Source: Candidatus Nitrosopumilus sp.
GTDB lineage: Archaea > Thermoproteota > Nitrososphaeria > Nitrososphaerales > Nitrosopumilaceae
Length of the DNA: 13,030 nt
Direction of reading: 5' to 3'
Assembly (NCBI GenBank): GCA_013043295.1
Contig: JABDOO010000023.1
Coordinates: forward strand, 1-13,030
Shown: piece by piece, positions 5,648-12,028 of the stretch
Position numbering within the stretch: the first letter of the stretch is position 1
Layout: each line of letters opens with the position of its first letter
The notes under the pieces: model-generated
What the model was told of the DNA's origin: nothing
Database searches by the model: none
Seen by the model: only the letters and a program-made list of their open reading frames with translations
Made by a program: the position numbers and the translations under genes

Positions 5648-7765
5648 ATGACTGCTGTGAAGAAAATTTTTGAAGAAATTATTCAAACAGATCATAAAGT
5701 CATCACAGAAGAATCATCTAAATCTATTCTCAAAACTTATGGTGTTAAAGTTCCACCTTATGCACTTGCAACTTCTGCAGCAGATGCAGTCAAACAAGCA
5801 AAAAAAATTGGATTCCCTATTGTAATGAAAGTAGTATCTCCACAAATTTTACACAAGACTGATGTTGGTGGAGTTAAAGTTGGAATTGATAACGTCAATG
5901 ATGTAAAAAAGACCTTCAACGACATGTATGGTCGACTTTCGAAAAAGAAAGGTGTTGAAGTAAAAGGAATTCTTTTGGAGAAGATGGTTCCAAAAGGTGT
6001 TGAACTAATTGTAGGTATTCAAAATGATCCACAGTTTGGTCCAATGATTATGGCCGGATTAGGTGGCGTAATGACTGAAGTCTTTAAAGATGTAGCATTT
6101 AGAATGTTACCAATTACCACATCTGATGCAAAATCAATGATTAACGAACTCAAGGGTTCAAAACTTCTCAAAGGTTTCAGAGGCAGTGAACCAATTGATC
6201 TTAACATGGTAGCAAAAATGTTAGTTCAAATTGGAAAACTAGGCGTAGAAAATGCTGATTACATTAACAGTATTGACTTTAACCCTGTGGTTGTTTATCC
6301 AAAATCACACTATGTAGTTGATGCAAAAATTATTCTAAATAACAATCTAAAAAAGAATTCAATCTCAAAAGCAAAACCAGTCATTACCTCAATGGAGTCA
6401 TTCTTTACTCCAAAATCAGTCGCCCTAGTTGGTGCATCTGCAACTCCTGGTAAGATTGGTAATTCAGTATTGGATGCACTTGGCAAGCAAGATTACAAAG
6501 GTAAAGTATACCCAATAAACCCCAAGCAAAAATCTATTCTTGGAATCAAATGTTATCCATCACTAGATGCAATCCCTGCAAAAGTTGATCTGGTAGTTGT
6601 TTGTATTGATCTATCATTATGTGGTCCTATCATGAAGACATGTGCAAAGAAAGGAATCCACAATGTTGTAATCGTTTCAGGAGGAGGTAAAGAACTTGGT
6701 GGTGATAGAGCTGCAATGGAAGCTGAAGTAAAAGAGTTATCATTAAAACACAAAATCCGTGTAATTGGTCCAAACTGTATTGGAATGTTCAATGCTGCAA
6801 ATAGACTTGATTGTGCATTCCAGGGTCAAGAAAGAATGGTCCGTTCAAAATTAGGTAATGTTGCATTTTTCTCTCAAAGTGGAACTATGGGAATTAGTAT
6901 GTTAGAAAGTGCTGACTTGTTTGGATTATCAAAGATGATTAGTTTTGGAAATCGTTCTGATGTTGATGAAGCAGATATGATATGGTATGCTGCAAATGAC
7001 CCTCAAACCAAAGTCATTGGATTGTATGTTGAAGGATTCGGTGATGGTAGAAAATTCATCAATACTGCAAAGCGTGTTATGAAAGAGAAAAAGAAACCTA
7101 TCGTAATTTGGAAAAGTGGCAGAACTGCTGCAGGTGCAAAACAAGCAGCATCACATACAGGCTCACTTGGAGGCTCAAATGCAATGATTATGGGAGCATT
7201 CAAACAAGCAGGAATTATTTCAGTTGACAGTTATCAAGAATTAGTTGGAGTCTTAAAGGCATTAGCTTGGCAACCTCCTGCAAAGGGTAATCGTGTTGCA
7301 ATGACTAGTAATGGTGCAGGTCCAATGATTGGTGGAATTGATCAATTAGATAGACTCGGTCTTACAATAGGAAAATTATCTCCACAAATACTCAAAAAAA
7401 TAAAGGCTAGATTCCCACCTACAGTACCAATCCACAATGGAAATCCAGCAGATGTTGGAGGTGGTGCTACTGCAGATGACTATAGATTTGTTATTCAACA
7501 ATTCTTAGATGAAAAGAATATCGATATTGCCATGCCATGGTTTGTCTTCCAAGATGATCCTCTTGAAGAAACTATTGTTGATTATCTGAGAGATCTTTCA
7601 AAGAAAAAGAAGAAGCCTATTCTTGCTGGAGGTAATGGTGGACCATATACTGAAAAAATGATAAAATTAATTGAAAAACACAAAGTCCCAGTTTATCAAG
7701 ACCTTAGAACTTGGGTTGCAGCAGCATCTGCATTATCTCAGTGGGGCAAAGTCCTCGGAAAATAG
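5648..7765 (+). CDS. ADP-forming acyl-CoA synthetase, probable 3-hydroxypropionyl-CoA synthetase
   Basis: A 705-residue fused NDP-forming acyl-CoA synthetase. Residues 1 to about 230 are the ATP-grasp (beta) half, with the conserved His69 in ILHKTDVGGV and the GLGGVMTEVFKDVAFR segment. From about 250 comes the alpha half: a CoA-binding Rossmann domain (SVALVGASATPGKIGNS, about 257-273), then FFSQSGTMGISML, then the phosphohistidine His503 in SHTGSLGG. The order is therefore beta-alpha, the reverse of the common alpha-beta fusion. These enzymes make acyl-CoA from acid, CoA and ATP, releasing ADP and phosphate. In Nitrosopumilus one such enzyme activates 3-hydroxypropionate (Nmar_1309) and another 4-hydroxybutyrate (Nmar_0206), which saves energy over AMP-forming enzymes. 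Adjacency to the hydratase favours 3-hydroxypropionate; this is inference from recalled synteny. A 4-hydroxybutyrate or acetate enzyme is the alternative. Confidence 0.88.
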   Translation: MTAVKKIFEEIIQTDHKVITEESSKSILKTYGVKVPPYALATSAADAVKQAKKIGFPIVMKVVSPQILHKTDVGGVKVGIDNVNDVKKTFNDMYGRLSKKKGVEVKGILLEKMVPKGVELIVGIQNDPQFGPMIMAGLGGVMTEVFKDVAFRMLPITTSDAKSMINELKGSKLLKGFRGSEPIDLNMVAKMLVQIGKLGVENADYINSIDFNPVVVYPKSHYVVDAKIILNNNLKKNSISKAKPVITSMESFFTPKSVALVGASATPGKIGNSVLDALGKQDYKGKVYPINPKQKSILGIKCYPSLDAIPAKVDLVVVCIDLSLCGPIMKTCAKKGIHNVVIVSGGGKELGGDRAAMEAEVKELSLKHKIRVIGPNCIGMFNAANRLDCAFQGQERMVRSKLGNVAFFSQSGTMGISMLESADLFGLSKMISFGNRSDVDEADMIWYAANDPQTKVIGLYVEGFGDGRKFINTAKRVMKEKKKPIVIWKSGRTAAGAKQAASHTGSLGGSNAMIMGAFKQAGIISVDSYQELVGVLKALAWQPPAKGNRVAMTSNGAGPMIGGIDQLDRLGLTIGKLSPQILKKIKARFPPTVPIHNGNPADVGGGATADDYRFVIQQFLDEKNIDIAMPWFVFQDDPLEETIVDYLRDLSKKKKKPILAGGNGGPYTEKMIKLIEKHKVPVYQDLRTWVAAASALSQWGKVLGK

Positions 7766-7770
7766 AGAAC

Positions 7771-7778
7771 ATTTAATT
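7771..7778 (+). promoter_or_regulatory. TATA-like box for the hydratase gene
   Basis: ATTTAATT is centred about 28 nt before the ATG at 7802, in the 36-bp gap after the synthetase stop. It suggests the hydratase can be transcribed alone as a leaderless mRNA, in addition to any read-through from the synthetase. Confidence 0.5.
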
Positions 7779-7801
7779 CCTATATCACTTCGCAAATTAC
7801 T

Positions 7802-8563
7802 ATGTCACTAGTTACCACATCTACTTCTGATGGCATTTGTACTGTCACGATCAACAGACCTGACAAACTCAATGCCATGAATACTGATGTCGCAAAAGAA
7901 CTAATCAAAACTTTTGAAGAACTAAACCATAATGATAATGTCAAAGTTATCATTTTGACTGGTGAAGGCGAAAAGGCATTTTCTGCTGGTGCAGATATTG
8001 AATACATGTCTAAAATTTCTCCTGACGAATCAGTTGAATATGCAAAGACAGGTCAACTTGTCACTGCAACTGTTGAATTAGTTAAACAACCAACTATTGC
8101 AGCTGTTAATGGTTTTGCTCTAGGTGGAGGTTGTGAACTTGCAATGTCTTGTGATATTAGAATAGCAGCAGATACTGCTAGACTAGGTCAACCAGAAGTA
8201 ACAATAGGTGTACCTCCTGGATGGGGTGGTACTCAAAGATTAATGAGAATTGTGGGAATAGCAAAGGCAAAAGAACTTGTTTACACCGGTAAAATGGTTA
8301 AAGCAGATGAGGCCAAAGAAATTGGTCTTGTAAACCAAGTGGTTCCTCTTTCATCATTACAAGAAGAATCATTGAAAATGGCACAACAAATTGCTGGAAA
8401 CTCAACAATGGGTGTTCAAATGTCCAAAGTTGCAATCAACAAGGGAAGAAATGCAGATCTTGATACTGGTCTTGCACTAGAACTTCTTGCTTGGAGAAAT
8501 TGTTTCACTCATCCTGATAGGGAAGAGCGTATGACGGCATTTGTCAACAAGTCCAAGAAATAG
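7802..8563 (+). CDS. Enoyl-CoA hydratase (crotonase), probable 3-hydroxypropionyl-CoA dehydratase/crotonyl-CoA hydratase
   Basis: A 253-residue crotonase-fold enzyme of normal length. The oxyanion-hole segment AFSAGADIEYM (59-69) and GFALGGGCELA (104-114) are intact. Both catalytic glutamates are present, Glu112 and Glu132 (in GQPEVTIG), with the 20-residue spacing of true hydratases, so hydration/dehydration rather than another crotonase reaction is expected. The C-terminal helices are complete. In the thaumarchaeal 3HP/4HB cycle one promiscuous enzyme (Nmar_1308) is reported to dehydrate 3-hydroxypropionyl-CoA and hydrate crotonyl-CoA; its position directly after the synthetase suggests this is the orthologue. 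A beta-oxidation-type hydratase is the alternative from sequence alone. Confidence 0.9.
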   Translation: MSLVTTSTSDGICTVTINRPDKLNAMNTDVAKELIKTFEELNHNDNVKVIILTGEGEKAFSAGADIEYMSKISPDESVEYAKTGQLVTATVELVKQPTIAAVNGFALGGGCELAMSCDIRIAADTARLGQPEVTIGVPPGWGGTQRLMRIVGIAKAKELVYTGKMVKADEAKEIGLVNQVVPLSSLQEESLKMAQQIAGNSTMGVQMSKVAINKGRNADLDTGLALELLAWRNCFTHPDREERMTAFVNKSKK

Positions 8564-8615
8564 CTATTTCTAATTTCTTTCTTATTTTATTTATTAAAAA
8601 ATAGTTTCAAAAACT
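8564..8615. terminator. Bidirectional T-rich termination region
   Basis: This 52-bp gap separates the convergent hydratase and cupredoxin genes. On the plus strand it holds T-rich tracts (CTTTCTTATTTTATTTATT, 8575-8593) and on the minus strand a TTTTTTAATAAAT run. Archaeal termination mostly relies on oligo-T, so each strand has a plausible terminator. CTATTT (8564) and AAATAG (ending about 8604) could pair at the flanks. Confidence 0.5.
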
Positions 8616-9137
8616 CTACTGTACTGTTACTACTCCAACTCTCCATGGATGAAATGAACAGTAATAGTGGTAGACTCCTTCCTCTTCAAACGTATATTCG
8701 AATCTGTCCCCTGTATTTAGAGGAGGGCTATTGAACATATCAGTAACCTTTCCTAATTCATCTTGACTTTGGATATTGTGTGGTACAGAATCATCATTTA
8801 CCCATGTTACTTTGGTGTTTTTGTTAATTTCAAGATTTAGTGGTTTGTAAAATCCACTACCAGAAACATCAAAATTACCATTTGGAATAATTACTTGAGC
8901 TTCCATTACTTTCAAATTAATTTTTGAATCTTCTATGATAATGATTCCACTATCAATCAAAAATTTGATGGCATTGAGAAATTCAGATTCTGAAATATCT
9001 CCTTGACCATACCATAAAGCATTATTTTTTACCCACTCTGGAACTGATTCTGCAGTTACATCTTGTACCGTTAATGATACTAGTAGAGTAGAGAAAATCA
9101 TTACAATTATTGAGATTTTCATAAATCTGTCATTCAT
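8616..9137 (-). CDS. Secreted cupredoxin (plastocyanin-like) with PEW-KNN N-terminal module, lacking the usual axial Met
   Basis: A 173-residue protein starting at ATG 9137 (TTG at 9143 and ATG at 9122 are alternatives). Residues 1-29 are a signal peptide with a hydrophobic core and likely cleavage after VTA. Residues 32-70 (VPEWVKNNALWYGQGDIS... to IIIIED) are the short helical module that often precedes exported domains in these archaea. The cupredoxin domain spans about 78-173, with copper ligands His120 (VPHN), Cys160 and His163 (YYCSFHPW). In most relatives this motif reads CxxHPWM with Met as axial ligand; here Arg166 takes that place. It likely works outside the membrane as an electron carrier or copper protein; whether copper binds normally is open. 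It is divergent from a winged-helix regulator and has a TATA box (GGATATATC) near 9159-9166. Confidence 0.88.
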   Translation of the reverse strand: MNDRFMKISIIVMIFSTLLVSLTVQDVTAESVPEWVKNNALWYGQGDISESEFLNAIKFLIDSGIIIIEDSKINLKVMEAQVIIPNGNFDVSGSGFYKPLNLEINKNTKVTWVNDDSVPHNIQSQDELGKVTDMFNSPPLNTGDRFEYTFEEEGVYHYYCSFHPWRVGVVTVQ

Positions 9138-9158
9138 AATCAAAAATATCTGCTAGAT

Positions 9159-9167
9159 GATATATCC
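9159..9167 (-). promoter_or_regulatory. TATA box for the cupredoxin gene
   Basis: On the minus strand the sequence reads GGATATATC, about 26 nt before the ATG at 9137. This favours that ATG over the upstream TTG at 9143 and implies a leaderless transcript. Confidence 0.55.
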
Positions 9168-9203
9168 AATGTGTATGCACTGTCTTGCAAAGTAGTCTTG
9201 TCT

Positions 9204-9212
9204 GTTATATTC
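9204..9212 (+). promoter_or_regulatory. TATA box for the winged-helix gene
   Basis: GTTATATTC is centred about 26 nt before the ATG at 9233, the standard archaeal spacing for a leaderless mRNA. The divergent cupredoxin box is only about 40 bp away, so one regulator bound between them could affect both genes. Confidence 0.55.
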
Positions 9213-9232
9213 TATTTTGACAAACTGTACAC

Positions 9233-9574
9233 ATGCAAGAATTAATTCAATCAAGAAAAGTAATGGATGAGCAACAAAAGCAGATAATTTTAGAAATTCT
9301 GGCTGATAAATATTGCAAATCAATCCTCAACAACACTCTAGATAAACCAAAATCTGCCATGGAGATATCTAGTGAGAAGAAAATTCCAATCAGTACTGTC
9401 TATAGAAGATTGCAAACTTTGTATGATGCAAAATTGCTTGCAATTTCTGGGTCAATTAGCCAAGATGGAAAAAAATTCTTCTTGTACAAAAGTCGAATAA
9501 AATCGATTTCACTCAAATGTGATTTAGAGGATACTGTTATCGAAATAGTACCTAATTTCTCTAAAGAAGATTAA
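9233..9574 (+). CDS. Winged-helix transcriptional regulator, 113 residues
   Basis: The protein has a helix-rich start (MDEQQKQIILEILADKYCKSILN, from residue 11) leading into a winged helix: KSAMEISSEKKIPISTVYRRLQTLYDAKLLAISG (about 40-73), with the recognition helix at about 52-66 and a wing reading SQDGKKFFLYKSR. This resembles the many small ArsR/TrmB-like regulators of ammonia-oxidising archaea. No metal-binding Cys/His cluster is evident (Cys28 and Cys96 are isolated), and there is no ligand domain. It is divergent from the cupredoxin gene with 95 bp between starts, so control of that gene is a reasonable guess but not shown. A T8 run follows the stop directly. Confidence 0.78.
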   Translation: MQELIQSRKVMDEQQKQIILEILADKYCKSILNNTLDKPKSAMEISSEKKIPISTVYRRLQTLYDAKLLAISGSISQDGKKFFLYKSRIKSISLKCDLEDTVIEIVPNFSKED

Positions 9575-9582
9575 TTTTTTTT
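9575..9582 (+). terminator. Oligo-T terminator after the winged-helix gene
   Basis: Eight consecutive T residues begin immediately after the TAA stop, matching the oligo-T signal that ends archaeal transcripts. No stem precedes it, as expected for archaea. Confidence 0.55.
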
Positions 9583-9647
9583 GATCCCTTATCTTCTAAA
9601 ATCATGCTGAAATCCACAAGATTAGTTTAATTCCGAGTGTGTGTGGT

Positions 9648-9666
9648 GGGAAAAGCTTATTATAAT
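9648..9666 (+). promoter_or_regulatory. BRE plus TATA box for the Fe-S carrier gene
   Basis: A purine-rich GGGAAAAG (candidate BRE) directly precedes CTTATTATAAT (TATA box, about 9657-9664), centred 29 nt before the ATG at 9690. It is one of the best-formed promoters in the window. Confidence 0.65.
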
Positions 9667-9689
9667 TTGAACGGCATTTTTTATTTATA

Positions 9690-10040
9690 ATGGCAACTGA
9701 GCAAACACAAAAGATGGTCACAGTTACCGCAAAAGCAGCTGAAAAGATCCAAGAATTTATGAAAGAGGAAGCAGAAGCCCCTGAATACTTACGAGTATAT
9801 GTTCAAGGTGGCGGTTGTTCCGGTCTATCTTATGGAATGGGCTTTGAGAAAGCACCAGAAGAAGATGACATCGTCTTGGAAGAAAATGGAGTCAAACTCC
9901 TAGTTGACAGCTACAGCGTTGATCATCTGCAAGGTGCAAACGTAGACTATATTGAAAGCCTAATGGGTTCTGGATTCAAAATTAACAATCCAAATGTTAC
10001 AAAATCCTGTTCATGTGGTCACTCATTTAGCACTGAATAA
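9690..10040 (+). CDS. A-type iron-sulfur cluster carrier (HesB/IscA/ErpA family)
   Basis: A 116-residue protein of typical family length. The three conserved cysteines that hold the cluster are all present: Cys43 in GGGCSGLSYGM, and Cys107 and Cys109 in the C-terminal SCSCGHSF. The beta-rich HesB domain spans about 9-111. In other organisms these cytosolic proteins accept Fe-S clusters from the scaffold (SUF in archaea) and pass them to target enzymes. No other Fe-S assembly gene is adjacent; both neighbours are unrelated, so the gene appears monocistronic, with its own promoter and a T-rich tail. Confidence 0.93.
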   Translation: MATEQTQKMVTVTAKAAEKIQEFMKEEAEAPEYLRVYVQGGGCSGLSYGMGFEKAPEEDDIVLEENGVKLLVDSYSVDHLQGANVDYIESLMGSGFKINNPNVTKSCSCGHSFSTE

Positions 10041-10132
10041 ACAAATATCATTATTTTTCATTTTTAGTTTTTCCTAGCGTTAGCTTTGGAAAAAGAAATC
10101 TCTTGAAAATATATTATTTTTGACACTAGTTT
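10041..10132 (+). terminator. T-rich intergenic region with an inverted repeat after the Fe-S carrier
   Basis: The first part (10051-10072) is broken oligo-T (TTATTTTTCATTTTTAGTTTTT), a plausible terminator. A 7-bp inverted repeat follows: TTTTTCC (10068-10074) and GGAAAAA (10088-10094) with a 13-nt loop. The AT-rich AAAATATATTA at 10106-10116 is the best TATA candidate for dnaG and would put its transcript start near 10137. Confidence 0.4.
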
Positions 10133-10154
10133 TGCGATACCCTCATATATCGCA
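10133..10154. repeat. Inverted repeat in the dnaG promoter/leader region
   Basis: TGCGATA (10133-10139) and TATCGCA (10148-10154) are perfect 7-bp complements separated by 8 nt. The repeat sits just at the transcript start predicted from the TATA box at 10106-10116 and its right arm overlaps another AT-rich CATATATC. It could be an operator, or a hairpin at the very 5' end of the mRNA. Confidence 0.45.
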
Positions 10155-10180
10155 GGTAGAACCTCAAATTATGATAATAA

Positions 10181-10187
10181 AGGAGAT
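10181..10187 (+). promoter_or_regulatory. Shine-Dalgarno motif for dnaG
   Basis: AGGAGAT ends 9 nt before the ATG at 10197, good complementarity to the anti-SD of 16S rRNA. Most other first genes in the window show no such motif and look leaderless, so dnaG seems to carry a real 5' leader. It also fixes the start at 10197 rather than the out-of-frame ATG at 10171. Confidence 0.6.
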
Positions 10188-10196
10188 GAATAGTTT

Positions 10197-11339
10197 ATGC
10201 CTCAATCAGGAATTGTCAAATATCACGTTAAACTTTCCTATGAAGTCGATGGACTTGTTGAAAGAGCAGATATAATCGGAGCCATCTTTGGCCAAACAGA
10301 AGGACTGTTAGGCCCAGAGATGAATTTGAATGAGCTGCAACGAGTTTCTAAAGTAGGTCGCATTGAAGTAAATGCAAAGTCTACATCCAACACCACTAGT
10401 GGTGATGCATTAATTCCAATGAGTACTGATATTGATACTTGTGCATTAATTGCTGCAGGTATTGAGAGCATCGATAAAGTTGGACCATTTGATTGCAAAT
10501 TCAAGTTAGAAGCAATTGACGATGTACGAGCTGCAAAGAAAGATGATATTGTAAAACGTGCAAAAGAAATTAAACAAAAATGGGCAACTAAAACTGTAAG
10601 TGAAGGGGAGAGCATGTTAAATGATGTTCACCAAGGTGATACTGGAAAATTATCTACATATGGACCATCAAAATTAACATGCAGTTCAGGCGTCTTTGAC
10701 TCTAATTGGGTAATTCTTGTTGAAGGAAGGGCTGATGTAATCAATCTTTTAAGAGCAGGATATGATAATGTTCTTGCAATTGAAGGTGCTAAAATAGATG
10801 AATCAATTAAAGAATTATGTAACACCAAAGACACTGTAGTAGCTTTCCTTGATGGAGACAGAGCAGGTGGATTTATCCTCAAAGAACTCAAATCTGTTGT
10901 TACACTAGATTATGAAATTCAAGCAGACAGTGGTGTTGAGGTTGAAGAATTAACTCCACAAAGAATTGATGAAATCCTTAGACCTATATCTGATGAAATT
11001 AGAGATGGAAAACCTGCACCTGAACTAAAAAGTGAAGATGACAAACCTGTTGCAGAAATGGCAGCTAAAGTATTTCCAAATCTTAATGAAACTCTTGAAG
11101 CAGTTGCATTGGATGCAGATCAAAATGAAGTTTTCAAAGTTCCAATTAGTGAAGTTGTTAGCAAGTTATCCTCACAATCTGGAATCAAATATCTACTTCT
11201 AGATGGTATCATCACTCAGAGACTTTTAGAAGGTGCCAAAAACGCTGGTGTTGAATGTGTCATTGGACATAGAGTTGCTAAATTATCGAACTCTGATGGA
11301 ATGACTCTCAAAACATTCGGTGACTTAGGCGTATCTTAG
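10197..11339 (+). CDS. dnaG: Archaeal DnaG-type primase (exosome-associated)
   Basis: A 380-residue DnaG of the archaeal type, which lacks the bacterial zinc-binding and helicase-interaction domains. The N-terminal 1-165 is the archaea-specific region (KYHVKLSYEVDGLVERADIIGAIFGQTEGLLG at 8-39 is highly characteristic). The Toprim domain spans about 170-250, with catalytic Glu176 in LVEGRAD and metal-binding Asp219 and Asp221 in FLDGDRAGG. The C-terminal ~80 residues are typical. In archaea DnaG can make short primers in vitro, but is best known as a stable exosome subunit that helps bind adenine-rich RNA; either role may apply here. It has a Shine-Dalgarno motif and forms a likely operon with the riboflavin kinase gene 5 nt downstream. 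Confidence 0.95.
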   Translation: MPQSGIVKYHVKLSYEVDGLVERADIIGAIFGQTEGLLGPEMNLNELQRVSKVGRIEVNAKSTSNTTSGDALIPMSTDIDTCALIAAGIESIDKVGPFDCKFKLEAIDDVRAAKKDDIVKRAKEIKQKWATKTVSEGESMLNDVHQGDTGKLSTYGPSKLTCSSGVFDSNWVILVEGRADVINLLRAGYDNVLAIEGAKIDESIKELCNTKDTVVAFLDGDRAGGFILKELKSVVTLDYEIQADSGVEVEELTPQRIDEILRPISDEIRDGKPAPELKSEDDKPVAEMAAKVFPNLNETLEAVALDADQNEVFKVPISEVVSKLSSQSGIKYLLLDGIITQRLLEGAKNAGVECVIGHRVAKLSNSDGMTLKTFGDLGVS

Positions 11340-11344
11340 AATAG

Positions 11345-12028
11345 ATGTCTGATCTAAAAATTCAGCATCTTCTAACACTTTCTTATCTGCTTTCAAAAGG
11401 AGCTAAACATAACTATGTTTCAATCACTACTTCTTCTCTTGGTAAAAATATCAAAAAATCCCAGCAAGCTGCATCTAAACATCTTTTAGAATTAGAACAA
11501 AACCAATTCATTGAGAGAATAATCAATGGGAGAAACATATCTGTAAAAATCACTTCAAAAGGATTTTCAGAAATGGTGAAACTCTCATCTATTTTACAAA
11601 AAAGCCTTGACTCTTCTCCCTCTCATGTTGAACTCAAAGGTACACTAGTTTCTGGAATGGGTGAGGGGGCATACTATATGGGATTAAAGGGCTATACCAA
11701 ACAATTCAAATCAAAAATAGGCTATGTTCCCTATCCTGGTACACTTAATGTTAGATTAGATCAAAAAATTCATCAAGAAGCAATTAAACAATTTGAAACT
11801 TTGAATGGAATCAAAATCAAGAGCTTCTCAGATGGAAAGAGAACCTATGGTTGGGTAAAATGCTTTACTGCAAAATTAAATAATTCTACAAATTGTGAAT
11901 TAATTATTTTAGAACGAACTCATCATGATGATTCTATCATTGAATTAATCTCTAAATCTTGTTTGAGAAAAGTTGCAAAATTAAAAGATGGTTCAAAAGT
12001 TTCTATAAAAATTCCGATAATTTCTTAA
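11345..12028 (+). CDS. ribK: CTP-dependent riboflavin kinase with N-terminal winged-helix domain (RbkR-like)
   Basis: A 227-residue two-domain protein. Residues 1 to about 85 form a MarR-like winged helix (SLGKNIKKSQQAASKHLLELEQ with the recognition helix at about 39-51, then NGRNISVKITSKG as wing). Residues 97-227 are the archaeal CTP-dependent kinase: GMGEGAYYMGLKGYTKQF (104-121), the PYPGTLNVRL signature (129-138), and ERTHH (190-194) before the conserved LR..LKDGS..I end. It converts riboflavin to FMN using CTP. Archaeal proteins with this fusion (RbkR) have been described as bifunctional enzyme/repressors of riboflavin genes, so a regulatory role is likely here; no operator was identified in the window. 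It follows dnaG by 5 nt and its stop overlaps that of the FAD synthetase gene. Confidence 0.93.
   Translation: MSDLKIQHLLTLSYLLSKGAKHNYVSITTSSLGKNIKKSQQAASKHLLELEQNQFIERIINGRNISVKITSKGFSEMVKLSSILQKSLDSSPSHVELKGTLVSGMGEGAYYMGLKGYTKQFKSKIGYVPYPGTLNVRLDQKIHQEAIKQFETLNGIKIKSFSDGKRTYGWVKCFTAKLNNSTNCELIILERTHHDDSIIELISKSCLRKVAKLKDGSKVSIKIPIIS

Noticed and set aside
5631..5651. Six-codon upstream frame (MSSIEQ) whose TGA overlaps the synthetase ATG
   Set aside because: The TATA box at 5612-5620 places the transcript start at about 5638-5648, so this ATG would probably not be in the mRNA.
10171..10272. 33-codon frame beginning ATG at 10171, overlapping the start of dnaG
   Set aside because: It is out of frame with dnaG, has no ribosome binding site of its own, and the AGGAGAT motif serves the dnaG ATG.
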